From positions 10,506,427-10,570,426 of the forward strand of contig OX442315.1 in NCBI GenBank assembly GCA_949358305.1: 64,000 bases of DNA. Direction: 5' to 3'. Source of the stretch: Strigamia acuminata. Lineage: Eukaryota > Arthropoda > Chilopoda > Geophilomorpha > Linotaeniidae. Both the position numbers and the translations under genes were made by a program. The notes below the pieces were generated by a model that was not told where the DNA came from, ran no database searches, and was given only the letters and a program-made list of their open reading frames with translations. Positions 8,923 to 18,558 of the stretch are shown one piece after another (position 1 is the first letter of the stretch; every line of letters starts with the position of its first letter).

Positions 8923-10392
8923 ATGAGACTACACGATTTGTTTGATACTTGGGAACAATGTTTACAAGAGCATATGTTATATTGTAATCACACGTATTCT
9001 CCATTGTTTACTAAAACGAAAACCCAAACTATTAAGAGCTATAATCGGAAGATTAAAAACCCGGTTATCACAACTGGTAAATATTTTTGCATTACATACA
9101 ATTGCGTGCATTTTGGCAATTACGAGAGTCTATCAACTGGTAAAAGGAGAACAATGACGATGAAATCTGACTGTTGCGCATCCATTACGTACCGCTTTCG
9201 GCCGAAGTTGAAAAAATATGAAGTCTCTAAGCTTTGTAGCGATCACAATCATGCCCTGTTGGAAGACGATTATAAGAAATATCCGTTTAAGAGAGCCATT
9301 AGACAATCGACATCGGAGGAAAAAGAATTTTTTAAGCTTCTATTATCGTTAGATGCGAATCCAAAACGTGTACTTGAACATATAGCGGATAAATCGAAAC
9401 ATTACGAAATTGGAAGATCGTGCATCAACCTTATGCATTCGAGCAAAGACAAAAAATCAAACACAGCCCAACTATTCGTGTCCGAATTGCAGAAAGACAA
9501 AATGAATGATCCGGGAATGTCTATTGAGGTAAGTGTTAGTGATAATAATGAACTTGAATATTGTTATTGGCAGACTTCACGTATGAAAGCAGCGTTTCAC
9601 CAGTATCCAGAACACATATTGATTGATGCTACTTATAACCTAAACAGTGCGAGGATGCCATTGTATGTAGTGATGGTCGTTGATGCTAACAGAGTTAGTC
9701 GTGTTGCAGCAGTGTGCCTGGTAAAATCCGAAGCCAAACCAACTATACAAAATTTCATGAATACTTTCAAGAAAGAAAACGTAAGTAGTGATTTAATCGA
9801 AACTGTGATGGTTGATAAGGACATGACCGAGATCGTTGTGCTGAAAGAAACGTTCCCGAATGCACATATCGAAATTTGTTTATTTCACGTGTTAAAAGCT
9901 GTGAGAAAGCGAATCGGGGAACTGCGTATGCCGGCTGACGCTGATGTTGCGGCGAAAGAACTTTTTCAGAAAATGGCGTATTGCAAGACTGAAGAAGCGT
10001 TGTTGGAATTGGAGAGTGAATTTGATCGGAGCGTTTTATGTGATCATCCCAAGTTGAAAGAATACTACGAAACAAACTGGGCGCCTATTAAACACATGTG
10101 GGTCTTGTGTCACAGATACACGCACTTTAATTTAGGGGATACGACTAATAACAGACTAGAATGTCTTAATCAAAAAATCAAGGGAATCGTCAAGCGAAAT
10201 TCCCAACTGCATGACTTTTACAAGGCATTTCGTACTTTTCTGAAAAGCATAGATGGAATACACGACCATGCCAAATTTTATGCGCGGATTAAGAAACAAT
10301 TTCGCACGACTACAGGGGACAGTTCAATTGATAATTCGATTTCTAAAGTCTACGAATGTGCTCCATACTCTGTTGCGAACACATTTAGCTGA
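8923..10392 (+). CDS. MULE transposase, C-terminally truncated
   Basis: 489 codons from the ATG of MRLHDLFDTW. The N-terminal region holds a FAR1/FLYWCH-like Cys/His DNA-binding module (SDCCASITYRF...CSDHNHAL). It is followed by the MULE DDE-type core with ILIDATYNL and MVVDANRVSR in the first strand region, VMVDKD, and CLFHVLKAVRKR in the helix leading to the catalytic Glu region. It matches the protein at 1-2565 up to about residue 480 and then stops soon after an internal deletion that brings the PHD-finger end out of frame. Such proteins bind the terminal repeats and move the element. This copy lacks the accessory domains of its relative, so it may be defective or use a shorter protein. 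Confidence 0.85.
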   Translation: MRLHDLFDTWEQCLQEHMLYCNHTYSPLFTKTKTQTIKSYNRKIKNPVITTGKYFCITYNCVHFGNYESLSTGKRRTMTMKSDCCASITYRFRPKLKKYEVSKLCSDHNHALLEDDYKKYPFKRAIRQSTSEEKEFFKLLLSLDANPKRVLEHIADKSKHYEIGRSCINLMHSSKDKKSNTAQLFVSELQKDKMNDPGMSIEVSVSDNNELEYCYWQTSRMKAAFHQYPEHILIDATYNLNSARMPLYVVMVVDANRVSRVAAVCLVKSEAKPTIQNFMNTFKKENVSSDLIETVMVDKDMTEIVVLKETFPNAHIEICLFHVLKAVRKRIGELRMPADADVAAKELFQKMAYCKTEEALLELESEFDRSVLCDHPKLKEYYETNWAPIKHMWVLCHRYTHFNLGDTTNNRLECLNQKIKGIVKRNSQLHDFYKAFRTFLKSIDGIHDHAKFYARIKKQFRTTTGDSSIDNSISKVYECAPYSVANTFS

Positions 10393-10651
10393 TTGCATCG
10401 ATTATCAATCTATCACTACATTTCCAACGGTTAAAAATTGTGACTTAAAAGTATTAGCAACTGTCCGGAAAAAAATTGTATATTGCTCGTGCCGTAAACC
10501 ATTCGGAGGTCCGGAAATGGTGCAATGCGATAAGTGTGAAGAGTGGTTTCATAAAGGATGTCTCAAGGACAGTAGTGATGTTTTAGCGGATGAAAAGTGG
10601 TATTGCGAATATAGGTGCAAGAAACCAGTGCCACTAATTGAATTGTTATAA
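10376..10651 (+). pseudogene. PHD-finger tail detached from MULE transposase
   Basis: A different frame from the transposase gives the C-terminal end of the MULE protein (LRTHLADCID, then VRKKIVYCSCRKPFGG...CEEWFHKGC...WYCEYRC), a complete C4HC3 PHD-type finger aligning with the end of the protein at 1-2565. The jump from transposase residue about 480 to this tail shows an internal deletion that removed the SWIM, repeat and Ulp1 regions. Without its start it can only be made by frameshifting or splicing, so I call it a remnant. Confidence 0.82.
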
Positions 10652-10740
10652 TCATTGTTTAAAATAATTAAAATAAAATAAAATAAAAATAAAAGTTTCT
10701 AAAAACTTAACTCTTAATAAACAGATAAAAATAATTATAT

Positions 10741-10866
10741 GGAATTTACATCTTTCTGTGGAACCTACAGAAATTCTGCCGTTTTAACCCGTGGTTATTT
10801 CGGCAGAATTTCTGCTTTTTTAACCCGTGGTTATTTCGGCAGAATTTCTGCCTTTTTAACCACTCC
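10741..10866 (-). repeat. right terminal inverted repeat of MULE
   Basis: Inverted copy of 8511-8636, starting GGAATTTACATC and ending TTTAACCACTCC. Confidence 0.93.
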
Positions 10867-11180
10867 GAATGAATAATTCATATAAATTAACTTATGGTAG
10901 TTAAAAAGTTTCTGAAAGTATTAATTTCGTATTAATTTCGTTTTTAAGATCCACAGATCTGAAAATCCAATAAAAACTACACACAAACCGTAATTAATTT
11001 ATTTAAAAAAAATATAAAAATTTAATGATTATGAAATCGATTTTCTTTAACTTTTTAAAAATCTCGTGACGCGCAGCACGAACATGTAACAACGTTCGCC
11101 ATACGTTGCCAGCATATACATTTAAACGGCTTGTTCACGAAATTATAAACATTCGCATTCGCAATAACTGCTTAATCAAC

Positions 11181-12515
11181 ATGCCGTACAAGAAAAATCT
11201 GCAAGAAATGTGTTTAAGTAAGATCATGACTGATTTCGACGCGATGCAAGCCAAATTAACTGCACGACCTTTCCCTCCCATCTTTATCCAGACCATATAC
11301 GAACGATTGTGTCAACGTGAAGACATTCATAAACTCGAAAACCGTTTGAAATCAAACATTTTCATTCAATCCGGCACGACATCGTTGAAAACATTTTACA
11401 TGTTCGATTTACCCACGGATCGTTTGTTCGACAAAATTGGTCAATTGTGCAAAAACCTCATCGACTTAGATTTATCAACCTCGTATGGTCACCCATCTGG
11501 ACTAATAATCGAACTGCTGTCCCGTTTGCCGCAAATTCAACGCTTAAAGTTAAATGGGGAAACAGAATGCACAGACGAGGTCGCAGCTGAAATCGGTCGC
11601 AATTGTCGACAATTGACGCATCTCGATTTAAGTGACTGTCGATGGATCACCGACGCTGGCCTCTTTTCTTTAGCCAATTGCGTAAAACTCGAGTGTTTGT
11701 CTGTAGCAAGAACTAGTGTGACATGCGAGGGATGTTTCAGCCTTTTAAACCGACTGCCCGTTTTAAAGGAATTTCACTCCGGCCACGGCCACAACTTGTT
11801 TGACATGATAAAACAACAATCAAAATCGACGCCGAAGCGCACTTATTCCATAGAACGAATGATGCCTGATCTGAATAGTAGCGAAGACCTCATCTTTCTC
11901 TTCACCGTTTTCCCTAAATTGACCAGTTTCCGTGTTAAAGAGGATACTCTAGTGGCACTACACGCGTGCGAACCCAAAGTGCTGAGCGTGGGGTTACAAC
12001 GATTGACTGTTCTGGATCTGTCGTGTCTTAGCTTAGTCAGTCTTCGACTGATTAGTCGCTTCTGTCCAAAGTTGAAGGAATTGACACTGGTTAAGTGTAC
12101 GATTTTACATGAAACCGATAATTTGCAAGATTCTGCAGTTGCTCTGTTCACGAAGCTACGTCGCTTAGAAATCAGTTTGATTCATCTTGATGTTGATTTA
12201 CACGCGTTATTCTTGCAGTGTCCGAATGTGGAGGAAGTAGATATTTCTAGTTGTGAAACATTTGATGATGAATTGGTATCGAAGCTTGTTGGGTCGAATG
12301 TATTCCAAAATCTCAAGCTTTTGGAACTTTTTGCATGCCATTCGATTAATTTGAGTTCTATTTTGAAATTATTGGCAATGCGAAATCCGTTGAGGAAGTT
12401 GACCGTGCAGCTATGTAGAAATATTGATACGCCAGCTTATCTTAAAATTAAAAGTTATGTTAAATGCAGCAACTTGGATTTACAGTTTAGTCACAGTTCC
12501 ATGGGATTGTGGTGA
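11181..12515 (+). CDS. leucine-rich repeat protein, AMN1/F-box-LRR-like, copy B
   Basis: 444 codons from the ATG of MPYKKNLQEM; a conserved open frame continues upstream to about 11085, as in the other copies. It has the same LRR array as copy A (HLDLSDCRWITDAGLFSLA, CPKLKELTLVKC, CPNVEEVDISSCETF) with scattered substitutions and small in-frame length changes (for example SGHGHN against TEHN), a pattern expected of two working paralogues. The 5' flank from about 10945 and the 3' flank to about 12600 also match copy A, so the duplication unit is larger than the gene. It lacks the MITE present upstream of copy A and therefore shows the original arrangement there. No F-box is clear; the binding partner is unknown. 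Confidence 0.82.
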   Translation: MPYKKNLQEMCLSKIMTDFDAMQAKLTARPFPPIFIQTIYERLCQREDIHKLENRLKSNIFIQSGTTSLKTFYMFDLPTDRLFDKIGQLCKNLIDLDLSTSYGHPSGLIIELLSRLPQIQRLKLNGETECTDEVAAEIGRNCRQLTHLDLSDCRWITDAGLFSLANCVKLECLSVARTSVTCEGCFSLLNRLPVLKEFHSGHGHNLFDMIKQQSKSTPKRTYSIERMMPDLNSSEDLIFLFTVFPKLTSFRVKEDTLVALHACEPKVLSVGLQRLTVLDLSCLSLVSLRLISRFCPKLKELTLVKCTILHETDNLQDSAVALFTKLRRLEISLIHLDVDLHALFLQCPNVEEVDISSCETFDDELVSKLVGSNVFQNLKLLELFACHSINLSSILKLLAMRNPLRKLTVQLCRNIDTPAYLKIKSYVKCSNLDLQFSHSSMGLW

Positions 12516-13501
12516 TAATTTACAATATTTTTAATTTTATGTCGCAATATGTTTACTATATTTCTAATTCATCTGGAATCCTGTCAAAAATGCTGTCACG
12601 AGATGTGATGATGTGTAGTTTTGCGTTTTTTCACTTTTTCCTTTATTCATATTTAGCATTACATAATTTTCAAGTACTTTTAAAATAGACAAAAAAAATT
12701 TAAAAAAAATCACCAAAAATTGATAGAAACCAATAAAATATCAATAACAAGTAAATATGAAAAAAAACGACGTTTTTTGGTAAAAGCGAATAAAAGGCTA
12801 TTAAATGGTTGCATCAAATCTCCGTCAGAGCGCGCTGTTGCGAGCCAAGGTTACTAAAATAATCGTGCTTCTGTTCTCCTTCATTTGATGCACATACACG
12901 GACAATTCGACCGAAATTGAAGTGATCCTCGACCGCGCTCCACCACCAGCACCAGGAGTAACTAATGGTAGATAACGACCAAAACATAAATTAATTTTTA
13001 TATGTATTCTTACGTACTTTTATTTAAAAAAGAATTTAAAACTGTTTTGTATTGCTTGGATTGTCTAGCAGGTTTAATACAAGTCTCGAATGAATCCAAG
13101 GCTGCTTGAATGAATTGAGTTTTAAACAATTCGATTAACCATTCCTGGAGACGGCCATTTCGTTTCGATTCGCGGCCACCAACTAAAATTAAAAAAATAA
13201 AATAAAGTACGAAATAGTTACCGTAAGTGTATCAATTACTTTTCTAATTATTTCCTCAAAATAAATAACCGTATTCTGAAATTATTCTTTAATTCTCATC
13301 CTGAACGATGTAATCTGACGACACGATTAGCTCGCTCTGACGACCACTATGCAAACTATTCCATAAGTGTAGTGTATTGCATTGCATTTGATGCAAACAA
13401 CGTGACTGTGTCGAGTTCCGACTCCAAGGTAATACAATTAAATTCTTAATTTATTGAATGGCATTCTTAATTTCGTATCATGGAGGACACACGAATTCGC
13501 G
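12516..13501. repeat. duplicated flanks, no gene
   Basis: 12516-12930 is the 3' flank of LRR copy B; its reverse complement recurs at about 18270-18558 (phrases around ATTTGATGC, CGTGCTTC, AGCTCGCAACAGCGC). About 12945-13501 is a direct diverged copy of 35965-36450, leading into the small ORF in both places. A GC-poor low-complexity stretch lies at 12650-12760. I see no other coding region. Confidence 0.7.
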
Positions 13502-13753
13502 ATGGAAGCCGATTCCAACTCGAAAACTAACGCCGAGTTAACCGTCGAGTCCATCGACAAAGAATCGGAGTCATCGCTCCAAGAAACCGAAACAGAAACC
13601 GAAAGTACTAGTATAACTTCGGATTCGTTTACATCAGTTGTTGATGAGGAAATTGAACCGTCAATCTCGAACGAGCTTGTAAACCTCATCGAGGACACTG
13701 CGGAAACCATCAGTCGCATGTTTGGTCAATTGACGTTGAAATTGAGTAATTAA
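13502..13753 (+). CDS. small acidic protein, copy 1
   Basis: 83 codons beginning MEADSNSK. The product is rich in Ser, Thr and Glu, with an amphipathic C-terminal segment (LVNLIEDTAETISRMFGQL). The near-identical ORF at 36451-36696 keeps the frame despite two in-frame length differences, and the C-terminal 30 residues are almost unchanged, which suggests selection on protein. I recognise no family. The upstream 500 bp are also duplicated. It might be a short regulatory or structural peptide; the function is unknown. Confidence 0.6.
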   Translation: MEADSNSKTNAELTVESIDKESESSLQETETETESTSITSDSFTSVVDEEIEPSISNELVNLIEDTAETISRMFGQLTLKLSN

Positions 13754-13779
13754 AAACGAATATTACCAAAATTAAAAAT

Positions 13780-14148
13780 TAAAAAAAATTGTTGTTTTCA
13801 AATAAAAATTTAATACCTCATTTGGACAGTGTGCACAGTTAATTCGGCAAATAAAGTAAATAATAATAAAGTAAATAAATTTTGTCATTGAATGCAGCAG
13901 TGAAGTCCTTGAGATGAGGAAAACATTGATTACAAGTGTAAAATTGTGTCCACGAGTGATAAAAAAAAAAACAGGAGAAATTTTAGAGTTAGGCTTCACT
14001 GCACAACGTGTCATTTGCTTGTAATTTTCTTCAATGGTTTCAAATCAAAGGTACACAATAACTAATATAATACTTCGAACAAAAATGTCAAATAAAATGT
14101 CGATAAATATTTACCGGGTATTTTATATTTTTAAATTCTTAATCTGGT
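13780..14148 (-). repeat. inverted copy of DEG/ENaC-MATH intergenic spacer
   Basis: Read on the minus strand this matches the spacers after the DEG/ENaC ends at about 5727-6190 and 34390-34850 (for example the run GGACACAATTTTACACTTGTAA). No gene. It shows that the DEG/ENaC end plus spacer was copied at least three times. Confidence 0.7.
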
Positions 14149-14340
14149 TTAATTTTCGCAGAGTAAGTTGAGAAAACAGATAATGTTGGATACATGATTA
14201 GAGAGAAAGAAAACTGATAATCCTAGAAAAAATAGATCCAAGAATCGATCCAATATCACATACAAGATTTTCGATTGGCAGAACCAGTTCCTGTTTGAAT
14301 ACTTCTCGGAAATTACTTTCCAATTCATATCGTGCAAATA
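14149..14340 (-). pseudogene. DEG/ENaC C-terminal pseudogene
   Basis: The minus strand is similar to the last DEG/ENaC exon at about 5540-5726. The signature is split between frames: pieces of ELESNFQE- and CDIGS-type sequence can be read in one frame and FLGLSVFFLSNHVSNI in another, so at least one frameshift is present. The downstream spacer also matches. Not expected to make a channel. Confidence 0.75.
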
Positions 14341-14346
14341 GATCTA

Positions 14347-15270
14347 CTAGACATAACCAGAAAGAGCTTCCCTTGCTAAACTCGTGACGCTTTTAATGCC
14401 TGCATCTTGAGGATTTAAAGCAATCTAAAATAAATAAATAAATAAATAAATAATCAAATAAAAATAAAAAAAGAAAATGAATTCTCACCAAATGAACTAT
14501 CATCTGGCTCGAAGCAATGCGAAAGTTTTCCCTGTCCTGACCACACGGGATTTGTTCTCGCTGGTCGTCCAGCCATTCAGCTTGCTTTAATGCTTCTAAT
14601 CTCGGATAATCTAAAAAAAAAAACTATTAAAATTATTAAATAGGAAAAAAAAAATTTAAAAAAAAAAAATTTAAAGAAATTAACTTACTCGCAACTAAGT
14701 ATTGGCATCTGGAAAAAGTGTTATTTCCTTCAATCCTTCGGCATCGCACTTTTTTAGTGCCCAAGTACACGCCTGTATGAGCAAGGAAGCCAGTAATCGA
14801 GGCACGGGCATCAATTTGCACTCATTCCTGCAAAACAAGTAAAGGACTTATAAAAAATTAGTTTTTTCAAAAAGGCTTTTATATTGTTTTTTTTAAATCG
14901 CCGCCAAAGTGGGCTACTACTGCTGATGTCTACGAATTCAACTCCACCAGACCCAGGCTGACGATTTGGACCACTTGATAGCGGTGCCACGTAAAGTTCT
15001 TGCGAACGAGGAACGACACAAGAAATAAAAATGACCACCTCGCCGACTTGAAATCCGGTTGTTGATGCCCTGGATTTACGATAGTACACGTCGTCCGGCG
15101 TCGGCCTGCTCCTGCGATTATTTGCCCAGCTATTCCAGCTCGACTTCGCTCGTATATTAAAAATAATAATAATTTTTTTTTTTTTACCATTCGCGATGCT
15201 CCGGCCAAAACATTCCAATGGATGATTTCTTTCCAGAATTTTTAGTTTGTGGAGGACTTTCAATGTCAAA
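14347..15270 (-). pseudogene. exon-like fragments of an unrecognised gene
   Basis: Three exon-like blocks with AG/GT borders lie at 14689-14827, 14489-14610 and 14347-14424. The last two join in frame (...SSQMIVHL + IALNPQDAGIKS...) and end in a stop at 14347. The 14689-14827 block (ECKLMPVPRLLASLLIQAC) has one in-frame stop near its end. An upstream open stretch (about 14890-15265) contains GFQVGEVVIFISCVV and ELYVAPLSS, faintly like a Tudor-type beta-barrel. I do not recognise the family. The stop and the lack of a clean start suggest a decayed or incompletely resolved gene next to the DEG/ENaC pseudogene. Confidence 0.4.
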
Positions 15271-16351
15271 TGTCAATGTAATGTCAATCATGGCGACGGC
15301 GAGCATTACGTAACAATTACGTCATCATTACGTAATGACTGGGCCAATCTCCGATCGGTTTTTTAATGGTGAACAACGGTTCTTTTCGAAAATAGCCTTG
15401 AATAATTGATTTCCGGTAATAAATCTAATGAATTTAACTTCCTGGATAAAAATTACTAAAACAACTGAACAATTCTTTTCTATATTTAAAACAGTGATAC
15501 GACTGTCGAATTCTGCTGATCGAGTGACGTGAATTACCGAGAGAGCGAGTTCGGACAAAGATACGACAGATTAGTCAGATACGTATTTTCTTTTATTCTC
15601 AAAACGTAAGATTGTAAATTTAAAAGTTACATTTACTCCTCCCTTCAGACGAATACTCTACCATTTGGACACGAAGGACCAGATTGCGACAAGACAACGC
15701 CATTTTGCTCGCAACCTTATTTTCAGGGGGATTGCAAAGCGTGAATTCCTTTAATATCTACGAATCGTCATCTCTAAATCTAAACTGCGTTTTTCTAGGT
15801 ATTTTTTTTCATCACTTTCTTGTGCCTTAAAACTCGCAGTTTTCACCTGTTGACCAGTATTTTTTTATACCATACTAACAGTTGTATACAATTAATAATT
15901 AAACTATGACATACAATATGAAAATATTGTAATTTTATTTTTTAGGAGAAAAAAAATATACATTGCATATTGGCGATTTTTGAATAATAAGCTTAATTTA
16001 ATAAAGTGAAATATTTTGAGGTAATATTTACATACTGACTGAAATATCAAAACGAGTACCATTACATTGTAATTGAGAGCGTGCATTAAACCACATCATA
16101 GTGTGGAGCCAATTGGCACCAAAGACTTTACTCATATTATCTTTCTTCAGTTTTGACTTTTCGTTTCATTTCATTTCACGATTAAATTATAATGGTACAA
16201 CATTAGAGACGTCAAAAACAGCAATGCGTGAAGAAACATCACGGACATGACTAAAACGCCGAGTAATTTCGTATCGATTTTGCCAAACATCCAAAATAAA
16301 ATGGGAAAAATATGACAAAACAAAGTGTCAAACTCAGCGGCCGAGAACCCT
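15271..16351. other. no clear gene; one exon-like block
   Basis: A nested palindrome around ATTACGTAATG lies at about 15300-15340. At 15648-15743 on the plus strand a Cys-rich open block (FGHEGPDCDKTTPFCSQPYF) follows a TTCAG acceptor and ends at a stop; it may be a stray exon, but no family is recognised. The rest is AT-rich with no features I can support. Confidence 0.4.
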
Positions 16352-16517
16352 TATAGCCAATTGTCCTTTTTCACTAAGCTCCGCCCATGCTCCGCCTACT
16401 TTGTGACGTCACAAGATGGCGGCGTTAGTTGGGATACACGGTACATAAGCACATGTAAACACAACACACCTGTTATCATCTAGCATCACACATCCATCTA
16501 GCATCCAAATGGCTTAA

Positions 16518-16804
16518 ACCAAAAATTTAGAAAAATTAAAACATTTTCAATTAGAAGATGGTTTTGAATTCATTGAAAAGGCTGGGGTAAATAGTAGAAG
16601 GTGCAGGGAACAAGGATTTAGGTTTTTTTGTGCCAGTTATGTGCATGAAATAAGAGTTGAAGAGTGTGAAGGGCCATTTAAAGTGGCAGGAAAATGTTGG
16701 AGGTCCATGAGAAAAGGAGAAGGAGCCCATAATTTGTTTTTCTTAGCATCAATTGCTGAAAACAAATTAAATATTTTAAATGCACACTGTGAATGTCAAG
16801 CGGG
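16518..16804 (+). pseudogene. SWIM/YqaJ-type transposon protein, first-exon fragment
   Basis: An open frame of 95 codons reads LEDGFEFIEKAG...YVHEIRVEE...KCWRSMRKGEG...LNAHCECQAG and ends at a strong GTGAGT donor. The final C-E-C is the first half of a SWIM-type zinc ligand set, and the pattern is that of invertebrate transposon proteins that pair a SWIM finger with a YqaJ-type nuclease. The only upstream ATG is followed one codon later by TAA, and no second exon follows before the palindrome, so the gene is broken. Confidence 0.55.
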
Positions 16805-17017
16805 GTGAGTACATGAATAAAATTATTTAAGTATAATTTAAGTGTAATTAAATTGGTGTAGGACCACATTTGTGATCGCCAACTGACTGAAAATGATCGG
16901 TATTGAACAAAAAACGACGAAAATGATCGGAATTGAACAAAAAACGACGAAAATGATCGGAATTGAACAAAAAACACCAAAAGTGACCAAAAAAACAACC
17001 AAAAATGACTGAAATCG

Positions 17018-17783
17018 TGGCAAAAACGACCTAAAATGGCCGTAAATGTATCGATTATAACAGAAAATAACAGCAAATCAAGTTTGAACTTTTTTAATGA
17101 TTAAGATTAAAGTTGTGGGCAAGTTTTTGGTTATTATTTGGTGGTTTTCGCTCATTTTTGGATGGTTTTGTGGTCATTTTTGGGTGGTTTTGTTCATTTC
17201 TGATCATTTTCAGTGATTTTCGGTACCATTGCCGTGGGAAGGAATTCGTGTTAAGGAGGAAGCCATCTTTTAAGGATAGATACGCAGACGACGGCAAAAA
17301 CGATTGGAGAAAATCACGCGGACGACGGCAAAGGCGTATTTAACCTGTTCAACAATACCAATTGATATCATTGTTTCATTCGCCTTTGCCGTCGTCGGCG
17401 TGATTGTTTCCAACCGTTTTTCTCGTCGTCCGCGTGATTTTTTCCAATTGTTTTTGCCGTCGTCCGCGTGATTTTCTCCAATCGTTTTTGCCGTCGTCCG
17501 CGTATCTCTTCTTAAAAGATGGCTTCCTCCTTAACACGAATTCCTTCCCACGCTAAAATCGATTCTCGGCAATGATACCGAAAATCACTGAAAATGATCA
17601 GAAATGAACAAAACTACCCAAAAATGACCACAAAACCATCCAAAAATGACCGAAAACCACCAAATAATAACCAAAAACTTGCCCACAACTTTAATCTTAA
17701 TCATTAAAAAATTTCACACTTGATTTGCTGTTATTTTCTGTTATAATCGATACATTTATGGCCATTTTAGGTCGTTTTTGCCA
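17018..17783. repeat. giant imperfect palindrome (foldback)
   Basis: Arms of about 320 and 400 bp (17018-17338 and about 17381-17783) are inverted copies with a spacer of about 40 bp. Inside the arms are short tandem repeats, notably AAATGACCNAAAAC-like and GCCGTCGTCCGCGTGATTTTC-like units; the right arm has one or two more of the latter. As RNA or single-stranded DNA it would form a very long hairpin. Confidence 0.9.
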
Positions 17784-17906
17784 TACGTAGTACGGTAAAC
17801 AATCCCAACTAACTACTCCATCTTGAATTTTATACCCGGATGATGACGTCATCACCCACAACCTCACTAACCAATGGTAGCACAGGTGAAAAAGGACAAT
17901 TGTATC

Positions 17907-18558
17907 CGACTAACGAAATAATTAAAAAATGCCGAACAAATCGTTCCAATCCACAAATGCGTAAGAAAAATTTTAAATTGTAATTGTAAAAACCTAAAAA
18001 ATCAAAGAAAATTAATTAATTAAAAAAAAATTGGAAATATTCAATAATTCATTACCTTACAATCACAAATCGAACAAAATCTCCATCCGGGTTGTTGAGA
18101 CTTGGCTGTGTTTTCGATTACTATAGTATTGTTCAAATACTCGTGTCGGTTGTAGTAAATTGAGGTATGAAGTACAAATATGTAGTAATATAAGCCGGAT
18201 AAATTAGACGTGATCATCTGATCAATATCAACTCAACACCGCCACTAAATCGTAGAATTTCTTGGGAAATTTTGGTCGAATTGATCGTGTAAGTGCATCA
18301 AATGAGGGAGAACGGAAGCACGATTATTTTAGGGACCTTAGCTCGCAACAGCGCACCCTGGCGGCGATTTGAAGCAACAATGTAATAGCTTTTTACTAGC
18401 TTTTACCAAAAAACGTAGTTTTTTTTTTAAATATTTACTTGTTATTGATATTTTATTGGTTTGAGAGAGAAATTCCAACAAAAGAAGAAAAGGGAAATGG
18501 AAGGAGTTAGCATTTTTAACAGGATTAATTCCAGATGAATTAAAAATATAGTAAACAT
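17907..18558 (-). repeat. inverted LRR 3' flank, left of gypsy insertion
   Basis: From about 18270 this is the reverse complement of the LRR copy B flank at 12600-12930 and of the copy A flank at about 8285-8340. At 18558 the match jumps across the gypsy element to 31431, so this is the outer part of the 3' flank of LRR copy C. 17907-18270 shows no gene or repeat that I recognise. Confidence 0.75.

Larger units (their letters stand above)
8511..10866 (+). mobile_element. MULE deletion derivative with 126-bp terminal inverted repeats
   Basis: The element is bounded by 126-bp inverted repeats (8511-8636 and 10741-10866) that differ at about three positions. Each repeat is itself built of palindromic units of the type GGCAGAAATTCTGCC. 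It carries a truncated transposase gene (8923-10392) and a detached PHD finger (to 10651). The SWIM finger, repeat region and Ulp1 domain of the related element at 1-2565 are missing. I could not find matching 8-10 bp target duplications at these ends, so the exact borders are uncertain. It sits between LRR copies A and B. Confidence 0.9.
16352..17906. mobile_element. 1.55 kb transposon with short TIRs, gene fragment and foldback core
   Basis: The ends share an inverted CAATTGTCCTTTTTCAC motif (about 16358-16374 and 17885-17902). Just inside both ends are related segments with TGACGTCA and the phrase CCCAACTAAC or its complement. The left third holds a coding fragment (16518-16804), the right half a giant palindrome (17018-17783). 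It is probably a non-autonomous DNA transposon that kept part of its parent's first exon. I did not identify the target duplication. Confidence 0.65.
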
